A DNA stretch of 64,000 nucleotides from Streptomyces gardneri (GTDB lineage: Bacteria; Actinomycetota; Actinomycetes; Streptomycetales; Streptomycetaceae). Positions 42,452-50,486 of this stretch are shown piece by piece. The notes under the pieces are model-generated. The model was not told where the DNA came from. It saw only the letters and a program-made list of their open reading frames with translations, and did not search any database. The stretch spans positions 1-64,000 of the forward strand of contig NZ_BJMN01000048.1 in assembly GCF_006539185.1 (NCBI RefSeq). The letters are read 5' to 3'. The position numbers and the translations under genes are program-made. The stretch's first letter is position 1; the number at the start of each line of letters is the position of its first letter.

Positions 42452-43012
42452 TTACCCCGCGGCCGGGGCGCTCGCCGTGCGCCGGAGCGCCGTCGGCCAG
42501 CCCGCCACGGCGGCCGTGGCGCCGTACCAGGCGAGGAGTCCGCCGACGGCCGCGACCCAGCCGCCCGCCTTCGCCAGGCCGCCGTTGTCGGCCAGCGCGC
42601 CGATGCCGATGAGCAGCAGCGCGACGAACAGCAGCCCGTACACGCCCTGTCCGAACAGACCGCTCCCCGACGCGGCCATGGTCAGGGTGAGCGCGAGGAG
42701 CGCCCACAGGAGCATGAAGAGCCCCACGGCGTCCGCCGAGGCCCCGCCGCCGACGGCGGTCCCCCAGGTGAACCAGAAGGCGCCGAGCGCCGCGTACGCC
42801 GTGCCCTCACCGGTGCTGCCGCCGCGCAGGGCGAGCAGTCCGACGAGGAAGAGCGTCACCCCGCCGACCCAGGTGGCGAGGCCTGCGGCATCCGCTGCCG
42901 CGACGTTGTCGATGACACCCGTCCCGCCCAGCCCGAAGGCAAGCAGGGTCAGTCCGAGTGCGAGGTTGCCGAGAGTGGAGGTGCTGTTCCCCGCGGCGAC
43001 TTCGTTGTCCAC
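42452..43012 (-). CDS. GPR1/FUN34/YaaH (SatP-like) family transporter
   Basis: 186 residues with six closely packed hydrophobic helices and short loops. The N-terminus TLGNLALGLTLLAFGLGGTGVIDN occupies the place of the family NPAPLGL motif, without the prolines. GTG start at 43012 preceded by AAGGGAG. Family members move acetate or succinate with protons. Substrate here is inferred. Confidence 0.75.
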   Translation of the reverse strand: MDNEVAAGNSTSTLGNLALGLTLLAFGLGGTGVIDNVAAADAAGLATWVGGVTLFLVGLLALRGGSTGEGTAYAALGAFWFTWGTAVGGGASADAVGLFMLLWALLALTLTMAASGSGLFGQGVYGLLFVALLLIGIGALADNGGLAKAGGWVAAVGGLLAWYGATAAVAGWPTALRRTASAPAAG

Positions 43013-43160
43013 GGCGGGCTCCCTTCAGGAGAGCAGTCGAGCTGCGTGAGCTGCTGTGATCCGGTGAGCCTTATCTACCCTTCACAAGCGCACAATTCAC
43101 CTGAGGAAGGCCGAAATTATGGCCGGGGAACGCCAGTTGGGGAGCGGAGCGCGTGAAGGG

Positions 43161-43225
43161 GGCCGCTTGCGGGTCGAGGGCCGGGCCGCATGCGGGGTCG
43201 AGGAAGGCGCCGCTTACGGGTCGAG
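43161..43225. repeat. three imperfect 20-24-bp tandem repeats
   Basis: The unit GGCCGC(T/A)TGCGGG(G)TCGAGG starts near 43161, 43184 and 43207 with small changes. It lies in the 224-bp gap between the transporter start and the universal stress protein stop. Confidence 0.5.
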
Positions 43226-43236
43226 GGAGGGGCCGG

Positions 43237-43758
43237 CTACGGGATGACGATCACGGGCCGCTGGGCGCGGCGCGCGAGGCGGCCGGCGACCGAGCCGAAG
43301 ATCCGGCCGACGATCCCGTGCGTGGAGCCGACCACGATCGCGTCGGCCGAGTACTCGCGGCCGACCTCCTCCAGCTCGTGGCAGATGTCGCCGCCGCGCT
43401 CGACGAGGATCCACGGCACCTCGGAGAGGTGCTCGGCGCAGGCCAGCTCGAGCCCGAGGACCTCGGTGCGGTGATCCGGTACGTCGACGAAGACCGGCGG
43501 CTCGCAGCCGGCCCACACCGTGGTGGGCAGCCGGTTGGCCACGTGCACGATGATCAGGCCGGAGCCGGAGCGGCGGGCCATGCCGATGGCGTACGCGAGC
43601 GCTCGCTCACTGGACATGGAGCCGTCGAAGCCGACGACCACCCCGTGCCGGAAGGCCGGGTCGCAGGCGTGACGTGGCTGTTCGACCGCGAGGGGGTCGA
43701 CCGTGGAGTCGGCGACGCGCTTGCGGTCCGCGGGTTCGGGGAATTCGTGACCGGCCAT
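43237..43758 (-). CDS. universal stress protein UspA family
   Basis: A 173-residue single Usp domain after a 35-residue polar N-terminus. It starts HGVVVGFDGSMSSERALAYAIGMA and ends with the ATP-binding loop VGSTHGIVGRIFGSVAGRLARRAQRPVIVIP, which fits G-2x-G-9x-G(S/T). Likely an ATP-binding stress or dormancy protein. ATG 43758; ribosome site weak. Confidence 0.9.
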   Translation of the reverse strand: MAGHEFPEPADRKRVADSTVDPLAVEQPRHACDPAFRHGVVVGFDGSMSSERALAYAIGMARRSGSGLIIVHVANRLPTTVWAGCEPPVFVDVPDHRTEVLGLELACAEHLSEVPWILVERGGDICHELEEVGREYSADAIVVGSTHGIVGRIFGSVAGRLARRAQRPVIVIP

Positions 43759-44100
43759 CGGTGTCTCGGCGAAGAGAGTCCTCGTGGGAAGGGACGGGAA
43801 AGGAGGGGACGGAACAACGGGTGGCGGCGGAGCTGTGTCCGGGAATCATCTTCCCAAGCCCATACCCCCAAGGGTACGGCGACACTCCTCTCCTGCCCAG
43901 AGCCCGCCGTGCCACTCCCCGGCGTACGCCCCGCTGTGCGCGGCGTTCCAGGGAGCATGCCCGAGGGGTTCGCGATCTGGCAATGCCGGTTGTGCCCTAC
44001 AGGCGTCCGTACGGGGGCCAAACGGACGCCACCCACAGTGACCGGAACGTTCCGCTCCTCGTTGCCACAGGTCCAGCCCACCGTCGCAGGGAGACCGCCC
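43759..44100. other. 342-bp divergent intergenic region
   Basis: No credible gene. It holds two inverted repeats: GGCGTCCGT (44002-44010) with its complement at 44022-44030 and an 11-nt loop, and the perfect palindrome CGGAACGTTCCG at 44043-44054. Either could be an operator for the downstream membrane protein. Sequence nearer 43800-43880 presumably holds the usp promoter; no clear -10/-35 pair was found. Confidence 0.5.
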
Positions 44101-44481
44101 GTGCCCGCACCATCGACCACCGTCGGCCAGACCTCCACCGGCTCCGCCCCCGTCCCCGTCCCCGCGCTCGGCTCACCCCGCGGCCGCCGCCGGGCCCCCG
44201 TCGCCCCCGTCGCCCCCGCGGGCCCCTCCGCGGGCCCGGACCGGGAGTGGGGGACGGGTGCCGGGGCGGGAACCGCGGATGCTGCCGGTGACGTCGTCCG
44301 ATGGGCGGTCTTCTGCTGCGTCCTCGTCCCCGTGGTGCTCGTCGTCTACGGCACCTCGCTCGGCGGGGCGGCCGGGACCGCGCTGGGGCTCGTCACGGTG
44401 ACGGCGGTGTGCCGGGTGCTGCTGCGGCGCTCGGAGCGGGGACTACGGGCCGAAACCGTACGAACCAGGCGCCGGAACTGA
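44101..44481 (+). CDS. small hypothetical membrane protein
   Basis: 126 residues from the GTG at 44101 (AGGGAGA upstream). The first 70 residues are low-complexity Pro/Ala/Gly with a basic cluster. Then come two adjacent helices (about 73-92 and 93-108) and a basic tail. No family recognised. Upstream and co-directional with adpA, 409 bp away. Confidence 0.6.
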   Translation: MPAPSTTVGQTSTGSAPVPVPALGSPRGRRRAPVAPVAPAGPSAGPDREWGTGAGAGTADAAGDVVRWAVFCCVLVPVVLVVYGTSLGGAAGTALGLVTVTAVCRVLLRRSERGLRAETVRTRRRN

Positions 44482-44890
44482 GCCGGGGACGCTTCCGCCC
44501 CCCTCCGAGTTGACAGGTTCGCACACCCGAGCCCATATGTTTTCAGCCAACTTCCATTCGTCGGCGAGTCCTTGGCGGAACGGTTGGCCAACCCTGGCGC
44601 CGAAGGCCCCCGAAGCCCCGCCACAAGGCCCTGCACCCCACACACACGGGGCCTTCGCGGCGCCACCCCTTCCCACGGCGGCCGTCAGGTGGAACGCTTC
44701 GCGATCGATCGCTTCGCGCCAAGTGGCCTTGTCGACAATCCACCGGATGGAGAACTTGTCACGCCGGCGCCATGGGACACAGTAGATTCGATCATGGGTA
44801 CCGAAGACTGGGGTCTCGTGCAAAACCGAGGGGAAACGTGCAGGAGCGACACGACCAGGGAGACGCGAACACCGAGGGGGGCTTAGCGCC
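44482..44890 (+). promoter_or_regulatory. adpA upstream/leader region (409 bp)
   Basis: No gene. It contains two perfect 12-bp palindromes, GGTTGGCCAACC (44582-44593) and GCGATCGATCGC (44701-44712, flanked by a repeated CGCTTCGCG). The ribosome site GAGGGGGG is at 44873-44880. In Streptomyces the adpA promoter is a hub for several regulators and AdpA itself. Which, if any, bind these palindromes is unknown. Confidence 0.6.
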
Positions 44891-46048
44891 ATGAGCCAGG
44901 ACTCCGCCGTACCGGAGGTCGCACGGAAGCTGTCCGGACGCCGCCGCCGCGAAGTCGTCGCGGTGCTGCTGTTCAGTGGCGGCCCCATCTTCGAGAGCTC
45001 CATCCCGCTCTCCGTTTTCGGCATCGACCGGCAGGACGCGGGCGTGCCCCGCTACCGGCTGCTCGTCTGTGCCGGCGAGGACGGTCCGCTGCGTACCACC
45101 GGCGGTCTCGAACTCACCGCGCCGTACGGCCTGGAGGCCATCGGCCGCGCCGGCACGGTCGTCGTGCCGGCTTGGCGGTCGATCACCTCTCCGCCGCCAC
45201 CGGAGGCGCTCGAAGCGCTGCGCCGCGCCCACGAGGAGGGCGCGCGGATCGTCGGCCTGTGCACCGGGGCCTTCGTCCTCGCCGCCGCCGGCCTGCTCGA
45301 CGGCCGCCCGGCGACGACGCACTGGATGTACGCGCCGACGCTCGCCAAGCGCTACCCGTCGGTCCATGTGGACCCGCGGGAGCTCTTCGTCGACGACGGT
45401 GACGTCCTCACCTCCGCCGGCACCGCGGCCGGAATCGATCTGTGTCTGCACATCGTGCGGACCGACCACGGCACCGAGGCCGCGGGCGCGCTGGCGCGCC
45501 GGCTGGTCGTCCCGCCGCGGCGCAGTGGCGGTCAGGAGCGCTACCTCGACAGGTCTTTACCAGAGGAGATCGGCGCCGACCCGCTGGCCGAGGTCGTCGC
45601 CTGGGCGCTGGAGCACCTCCACGAGCAGTTCGACGTGGAGACCCTGGCCGCGCGCGCGTACATGTCACGGCGGACCTTCGACCGCCGGTTCCGCTCGCTG
45701 ACGGGCTCCGCCCCGCTCCAGTGGCTGATCACGCAGCGGGTGCTCCAGGCACAGCGGCTGCTCGAGACCTCCGACTACTCGGTCGACGAGGTCGCGGGCA
45801 GGTGCGGCTTCCGGTCCCCGGTGGCGCTGCGCGGCCACTTCCGGCGCCAGCTCGGCTCCTCGCCGGCCGCCTACCGGGCGGCGTACCGGGCCAGGCGGCC
45901 CCAGGGCGAGTCCGCCACGGCGGTGCTCGACCAGGTGCCCGTGCAGGTCGCCGCCGGCATGCGGCGCCCGGCCTCCCCGCTCGACACGGGTAAGCAGCAC
46001 GCGGACCTCTACGCTCGCCCCTCTTTGCCGGGCCAGCGCACGCCGTAA
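44891..46048 (+). CDS. adpA: AdpA (BldH) master regulator of morphological differentiation
   Basis: 385 residues. N-terminal DJ-1/PfpI-like domain (about 18-195) and a C-terminal AraC/XylS double helix-turn-helix (about 230-325; LAARAYMSRRTFDRRFRSLTGSAPLQWL and DEVAGRCGFRSPVALRGHFRRQLGSSPAAYR). It activates or represses hundreds of development and antibiotic genes in Streptomyces. Codon 223 (45557-45559) is TTA, between the two domains, so full translation needs the bldA leucyl-tRNA, the hallmark of adpA. The neighbour ornA is the expected partner gene order. Confidence 0.96.
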   Translation: MSQDSAVPEVARKLSGRRRREVVAVLLFSGGPIFESSIPLSVFGIDRQDAGVPRYRLLVCAGEDGPLRTTGGLELTAPYGLEAIGRAGTVVVPAWRSITSPPPPEALEALRRAHEEGARIVGLCTGAFVLAAAGLLDGRPATTHWMYAPTLAKRYPSVHVDPRELFVDDGDVLTSAGTAAGIDLCLHIVRTDHGTEAAGALARRLVVPPRRSGGQERYLDRSLPEEIGADPLAEVVAWALEHLHEQFDVETLAARAYMSRRTFDRRFRSLTGSAPLQWLITQRVLQAQRLLETSDYSVDEVAGRCGFRSPVALRGHFRRQLGSSPAAYRAAYRARRPQGESATAVLDQVPVQVAAGMRRPASPLDTGKQHADLYARPSLPGQRTP

Positions 46049-46157
46049 CACCGACCCGCGCGGCCACAAGCGGCGCATCGCAGGAACGACGGGCGTCCGG
46101 GGACACCTCCCCCGGGCGCCCGTCGGGCGTATCCCGGGGACCGGACCCCTGCGAGCC
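46049..46157. other. adpA 3' region with GC-rich inverted repeats
   Basis: The 3' intergenic stretch after adpA carries ACGGGCGTCCGGGG...CCCGGGCGCCCGT (46088-46124), an imperfect hairpin likely to terminate adpA. The remainder up to ornA is repeat element (see 46158-46356). Confidence 0.5.
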
Positions 46158-46196
46158 GGACCCCGCGAGCCCGGCGTGATCGGCAAGAGACTCCCT
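46158..46196 (+). repeat. 3' fragment of the MITE-like element
   Basis: Bases 46158-46191 are identical to 46319-46352, the right end of the adjacent full element (34 of 34). It is therefore a truncated copy placed directly before the intact one. Confidence 0.75.
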
Positions 46197-46356
46197 GGGG
46201 GTGTCTTGTCGGTCAGGCCGGATCAGGGAGCGGGGTCTGGTGCCGTGGATCGCAAGGCGGAGGAGGGAGTCATGGCGGAGCCATGGCGAGTGACGACAAC
46301 GCGGCGAGGCGCGGTGCAGGACCCCGCGAGCCCGGCGTGATCGGCAAGAGACCCCC
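46197..46356 (+). mobile_element. MITE-like 160-bp inverted-repeat element upstream of ornA
   Basis: Ends: GGGGGTGTCTTGTCGGTCA (46197-46215) and, inverted, GGGGGTCTCTTGCCGATCA (46338-46356), 16 of 19 identical. There is no coding capacity. The subterminal blocks TCAGGCCGGATCAGGGAGCG and GACCCCGCGAGCCCGGC recur in the copy at 13249-13328. The right end is 12 bp before the ornA ATG, so it forms the ornA leader or promoter. No transposase is encoded, so it would need one in trans. No target-site duplication could be fixed with confidence. Confidence 0.65.
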
Positions 46357-46368
46357 TAAGGTGGACGC

Positions 46369-46971
46369 ATGAACGATCGCATGGTGTGGATCGACTGCGA
46401 GATGACCGGGCTCTCGCTGACGGACGACGCACTCATCGAGGTGGCCGCACTGGTCACCGACTCGGAACTGAACGTGCTCGGCGACGGGGTGGACATCGTG
46501 ATCCGCCCGCCGGACGCGGCGCTGGAGACCATGCCCGAGATCGTGCGCCGGATGCACACGTCCTCGGGGCTCCTCGACGCGCTCGCCGGCGGCACGACGC
46601 TCGCCGACGCGGAGGCCCAGGTCCTCGCGTACATCCGCGAGCACGTCAAGGAAGCCGGCAAGGCGCCGCTGTGCGGGAACTCGGTCTCCACGGACCGCGG
46701 CTTCCTCGCCCGGGACATGCCTGCCCTGGAGAGCCACCTGCACTACCGGATCGTCGATGTCTCCTCGGTCAAGGAGCTGGCTCGCCGCTGGTACCCGAGG
46801 GCGTACTTCAACAGTCCGGAGAAGAACGGCAACCACCGGGCGCTCGCCGACATCCGCGATTCCATCGCGGAACTGCGCTACTACCGCGAGGCCGTCTTCG
46901 TCCCGCAGCCCGGCCCCGACTCGGAGACCGCCAAGCGGATCGCCGCCAAGCACGTCGTACCGGCCGAATGA
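46369..46971 (+). CDS. orn: oligoribonuclease
   Basis: A 200-residue DEDDh 3'-5' exonuclease. Exo I is WIDCEMTGL (Asp-x-Glu); the C-terminal Exo III is NHRALADIRDSI (His and Asp). It degrades 2-5-nt RNAs and pGpG. In Streptomyces it lies beside adpA and affects development (recalled). The ATG at 46369 follows AAGGTGG, created at the edge of the repeat element. Confidence 0.95.
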   Translation: MNDRMVWIDCEMTGLSLTDDALIEVAALVTDSELNVLGDGVDIVIRPPDAALETMPEIVRRMHTSSGLLDALAGGTTLADAEAQVLAYIREHVKEAGKAPLCGNSVSTDRGFLARDMPALESHLHYRIVDVSSVKELARRWYPRAYFNSPEKNGNHRALADIRDSIAELRYYREAVFVPQPGPDSETAKRIAAKHVVPAE

Positions 46972-47083
46972 CCGCCCGCTCGCGCCCGCGGAACCCCCTC
47001 CGGGAAACGTGGGCGCGAGCACCCCTCAGAACCCTGTAGACTTCTTCTCGGCCGGTCGGGGAAACCCGAAAAACGCCGGTCAT

Positions 47084-47157
47084 GGTGGGTATAGCTCAGA
47101 TGGTAGAGCACCTGGTTGTGGTCCAGGATGTCGCGGGTTCGAGTCCCGTTACTCACC
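47084..47157 (+). tRNA. tRNA-His (GTG anticodon)
   Basis: A cloverleaf fits: acceptor GTGGGTA with TACTCAC, preceded by the extra G at -1 opposite C73; D-arm GCTC-AGATGGTA-GAGC; anticodon arm CCTGG-TTGTGGT-CCAGG with anticodon GTG; T-arm GCGGG-TTCGAGT-CCCGT. CCA is not encoded. The gene is followed by a strong hairpin. Confidence 0.97.
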
Positions 47158-47168
47158 CTTAGTAGGAA

Positions 47169-47206
47169 AAAGGCCCCGATTCGCGGAGACGCGAGTCGGG
47201 GCCTTT
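47169..47206 (+). terminator. terminator after tRNA-His
   Basis: Stem AAAGGCCCCGA-T-TCGCG with complement (one G-T pair), GAGA loop, ending CCTTTCTC. About 17 bp and A/T-flanked, a classic terminator. Confidence 0.9.
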
Positions 47207-47249
47207 CTCATGTGCCCGCCCTCTTTCCTTGATCACTCGCAGTTACAGA

Positions 47250-47265
47250 TTGCAAACGGCTGCAA
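47250..47265. promoter_or_regulatory. LacI-type operator-like inverted repeat
   Basis: TTGCAAACGGCTGCAA: TTGCA and TGCAA arms with a 6-bp spacer. A third TTGCA lies at 47280-47284. Sites of this look are typical of LacI/MalR-family regulators in Streptomyces (recalled). It is 120 bp upstream of the secreted DNRLRE protein. Confidence 0.45.
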
Positions 47266-47384
47266 CGCAGTGTGATCGATTGCATATGCCCTTGGCACTC
47301 TCTTTACCTCGTTCTCATGCAAAGCTCACGGGCCACCTGTCCCTACGGGTGAACCACATCGAACGAACAAGCTAAGGGGGAGAG

Positions 47385-50300
47385 ATGCGAAGAGGCGTAC
47401 GTACCGCTTCCGTCTCTGCCGCCGTGGCGCTGACGCTGTCCATACAGCTGCCGGCGCTCGCGGTGGAGGAAACAGCAGCACCAGCCGGGGAATTCGGCAC
47501 CACCTCCGTCCGTGCGACCGAGGCTCCTGACCTCGCCTCGGCGCGCCTGGCCGCCGCACTCGGCGGCAAGAGGGTGGAGGCCCTGTCCGAGCGGACGGCG
47601 ACCTCCAGCACCTGGGCCAACCCGAACGGGACGCTCACCACGGAGACGGCCTCCGGGCCCGTCCGCGTCAAGGAGGGCGGCGAGTGGAAGCCGCTCGACA
47701 CGACCCTCGTCGACACCGGGGCGCGGCTGGAGCCCGAAGTCGCCGTCGCCGACGTGGAGCTGTCCGACGGCGGCGCGGAGGACTTCGCCGCCGTGACCCG
47801 CTCGGGCCGGACCTTCGGTCTCGACTGGTCCGCCTCGAAGTCCCTGCCGACCCCTCAGCTCGACGGCGACACCGCGGTCTACGAGGACGTCGTCCCCGGG
47901 GGCGACCTGCACGTCACCGCGCTCCCCCAGGGCTTCACCGAGTCGCTCATCCTGCACGAGCGCCCCACCGAGCCGGTGGAGCTGCGGCTGCCCGTCACGC
48001 TCGACGGGCTGAGCCTGGAGAAGGAGAAGTCGGGGCACCTCCGACTCGAGGACTCCAAGGGGACGTTGGTCGCCAGCGCCCCGGCGCCCCGGATGTGGGG
48101 CATGGGGACGAACCCGAAGTCGGGTGACCCCACGCACTCCATGGAGATCGAGACCCGTATCGAGCGGGCCGCGGGCAAGGCCGTCCTGGTCCTCAAGCCC
48201 AGCATGGACTTCCTCACCGACCCCGATGTCACCTACCCGGTGAACATCGACCCCACGACGACCCTGGCCGCGTCCACGGACACCTGGGTCGCCACCAACT
48301 ACCCCGACTCCCAGCGCGGTTCGACCGAGCTGAAGGCGGGCACCTACGACAGCGGCAGCACGAAGGCCCGTTCGTACGTGAAGTTCGACGTCGCGAAGTA
48401 CGCCGGCACGCAGATCCTGGACACCGAGTTCCGGCTGCACTCCTACTGGTCCTCCAGCTGCTCCGCGACCGGTTCGGGTGTCGCGGTCAAGCGCATCACC
48501 GCCAACTGGGACCCCAGCGCGGTGACCTGGGGAGCGCAGCCCGCGACGACCACGGACGGTTCCGTCGTCTCCAAGGCCGCCTACGGCTTCAGCTCGGCCT
48601 GCCCGGCGAACTTCATGCGCTGGGACGTGGACGGCATCGTCCAGGCCTGGGCCGACGGCCAGCCGAACCACGGCCTCCAGGTGCGCGCCGTGGACGAGGC
48701 CGACTCGCTGAGCTGGCGCCGTTTCCGCTCGGCGAACTACGTGGACGGCTCGCAGGGCCCCACCGAGCCGACGCTCGTCGTCACGTACAACACCAAGCCG
48801 AACCTGGCCTCCCCCCTGAGCCCCCTCAACGCGACGGTCACCTCGGACACGACCCCGACCCTCACCGGTTACGCGACGGACCCCGACGGTGACTCCGTAC
48901 GCCTCACCTTCGAGGTGTGGAACAGCGCCGGCACCACCAAGGTGACCACCGGCACCTCCGCCTTCGTGCCCTCCGCCAAGCCCGCCGCCTGGACCTCCCC
49001 CGCTCTCGCGCCGGGCGCGTACAAGTGGCGCATCGCGGTGTACGACGGCAAGCTCTGGAACGGCGGTTGGTCCGCCTGGCGCACCCTGACCGTCGACACC
49101 TCCGTGCCGGTCGCTCCCTCCGTCACCTCCACCACCTACCCCGCCGACGGTCTGTGGCACGGTGGCGCGGGGACGCCGGGATCGTTCACGATCGCCGACA
49201 CCAAGGGACAGGCCGTCACGGCCGAGTACGCCCTGGACGGCGGGGCGCCGAGCACCGTCGCGCTCACGGCCGGCAAGGCGACGGTGAACCTGACCCCCGC
49301 GACGGACGGCACACACGTCCTCACCGCCCGGGTCAAGAACGCCGCCGGAACGTGGTCGGAGCTCGCGGAGTACACGTTCCGCGCCGGCCGCATCACCGGA
49401 AGCCTCACCTCCGGCTTCATCAACGAGCTCGCCGAGACGCACTTCGCCGACCTGCTGCACCCCGAGGAGGCGCCCGCGGAGGCCGAGGACCGGCCCGTCG
49501 ACACCGAGTACCCCGAGGTCGACGACACTCCCGTGGGCTACCAGGAGCAGATCGACCCGGAGGTCATCGAGACCGAGGAGTCCGTCCTGGCCTCCGGAGT
49601 CGTGGAACTCCCGGGCACCGCGGGCCAGGAGATCGTCGGCACGAGCGCCGACGGTGCCACCCAGACCTCGGTGACCATGCCGGAGGGCGCCGCCGCGAGC
49701 GCCGGCCTCAGCGAGACCGGCGTCATCGTCTACCCCAACACGCAGACGGACGCGGACACCCTCGCCATCCGGACGGGGCAGAACGCCGTCGAGACGTTCC
49801 ACCTTCTCAGGAGCGCCGCCGCGGCGCAGAGCTACTCGTACACGCTGCAGCTGCTTCCCGGTCAGACGGCGACGCAGGCCGCGGGGAACGTCATCATCGT
49901 CGCGGACGAGCTGGGCAACCTGACCTTCATCACCGCGCCTCTCGCCAGGGACGCCAAGGGTGTGGAGATCCCGGTGAAGCTCACGCTCGCCGGGAGCGTC
50001 GTCACCGCCTCGCTGGACCCGGCCGCCGGTCAGCAGTTCGCCTTCCCGGTCCTGATGGACCCCGGCTTCGGCTACGGCAGCGCCACTTCCTCCGAGCGGT
50101 CCTACTGCTTCTGGAACCCGATCGACTGCACCGCCGCGTACGACGCCGCGAACAAGGCGTTCAAGCAGGCGCAGGACTGGTACCCGGACAGCACCCTCTT
50201 CCAGGGGACGGGTGACTCCTTCCGCCACTGCTACTGGAACGCGCGGATGGAGATCCGGCTGTCCACCACGGACGCCTACGAGTTCGCCACCCGGCACGAG

Positions 50301-50486
50301 TCGACGTCCTCGGGCGTCGACAAGCAGATGGACCTGAAGAACAACGCGATCGGCCGGGAGATCGGCCGGAAGCGCACCGGTCAGACCAGCGCCGGGACCA
50401 GGGCGCGGGATGATTGCCGCAGCGCACAGCGGAACGGCAAGCTGTGGATCATCAAGAGCGGCAAGCTTGTGAGGAGCAACCAGTGA
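47385..50486 (+). CDS. large secreted DNRLRE-domain protein with DUF6973 toxin-like C-terminus
   Basis: 1033 residues. Sec signal (MRRGVRTASVSAAVALTLSIQLPALA); N-terminal beta region to about 280; a DNRLRE domain (about 285-470, STDTWVATNYPDSQRGSTELKAG...); Ig/FN3-like units (about 475-670); an acidic linker and further beta region; and a C-terminal DUF6973-like domain (about 935-1000). Conserved-looking polar residues of the latter are D944, H948 (DSFRHCYWNAR), H971-E972, D983 (MDLKNN) and G990-R991. This arrangement (long secreted stalk, variable small C-terminal domain) is typical of polymorphic toxins. It overlaps by 4 nt a small membrane protein that may be its immunity partner. Ribosome site AAGGGGGAGAG. 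The enzymatic activity is not known. Confidence 0.8.
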   Translation: MRRGVRTASVSAAVALTLSIQLPALAVEETAAPAGEFGTTSVRATEAPDLASARLAAALGGKRVEALSERTATSSTWANPNGTLTTETASGPVRVKEGGEWKPLDTTLVDTGARLEPEVAVADVELSDGGAEDFAAVTRSGRTFGLDWSASKSLPTPQLDGDTAVYEDVVPGGDLHVTALPQGFTESLILHERPTEPVELRLPVTLDGLSLEKEKSGHLRLEDSKGTLVASAPAPRMWGMGTNPKSGDPTHSMEIETRIERAAGKAVLVLKPSMDFLTDPDVTYPVNIDPTTTLAASTDTWVATNYPDSQRGSTELKAGTYDSGSTKARSYVKFDVAKYAGTQILDTEFRLHSYWSSSCSATGSGVAVKRITANWDPSAVTWGAQPATTTDGSVVSKAAYGFSSACPANFMRWDVDGIVQAWADGQPNHGLQVRAVDEADSLSWRRFRSANYVDGSQGPTEPTLVVTYNTKPNLASPLSPLNATVTSDTTPTLTGYATDPDGDSVRLTFEVWNSAGTTKVTTGTSAFVPSAKPAAWTSPALAPGAYKWRIAVYDGKLWNGGWSAWRTLTVDTSVPVAPSVTSTTYPADGLWHGGAGTPGSFTIADTKGQAVTAEYALDGGAPSTVALTAGKATVNLTPATDGTHVLTARVKNAAGTWSELAEYTFRAGRITGSLTSGFINELAETHFADLLHPEEAPAEAEDRPVDTEYPEVDDTPVGYQEQIDPEVIETEESVLASGVVELPGTAGQEIVGTSADGATQTSVTMPEGAAASAGLSETGVIVYPNTQTDADTLAIRTGQNAVETFHLLRSAAAAQSYSYTLQLLPGQTATQAAGNVIIVADELGNLTFITAPLARDAKGVEIPVKLTLAGSVVTASLDPAAGQQFAFPVLMDPGFGYGSATSSERSYCFWNPIDCTAAYDAANKAFKQAQDWYPDSTLFQGTGDSFRHCYWNARMEIRLSTTDAYEFATRHESTSSGVDKQMDLKNNAIGREIGRKRTGQTSAGTRARDDCRSAQRNGKLWIIKSGKLVRSNQ

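Noticed and set aside
43153..44100. Extension of the 126-residue membrane protein to 442 codons
   Set aside because: The extension crosses the usp gene on the opposite strand and the promoter region. The GTG at 44101 has a ribosome site.
47343..50297. 984-codon open frame antisense to the DNRLRE protein
   Set aside because: Low-complexity Gly/Val/Arg composition without a ribosome site; a shadow of the secreted protein gene.
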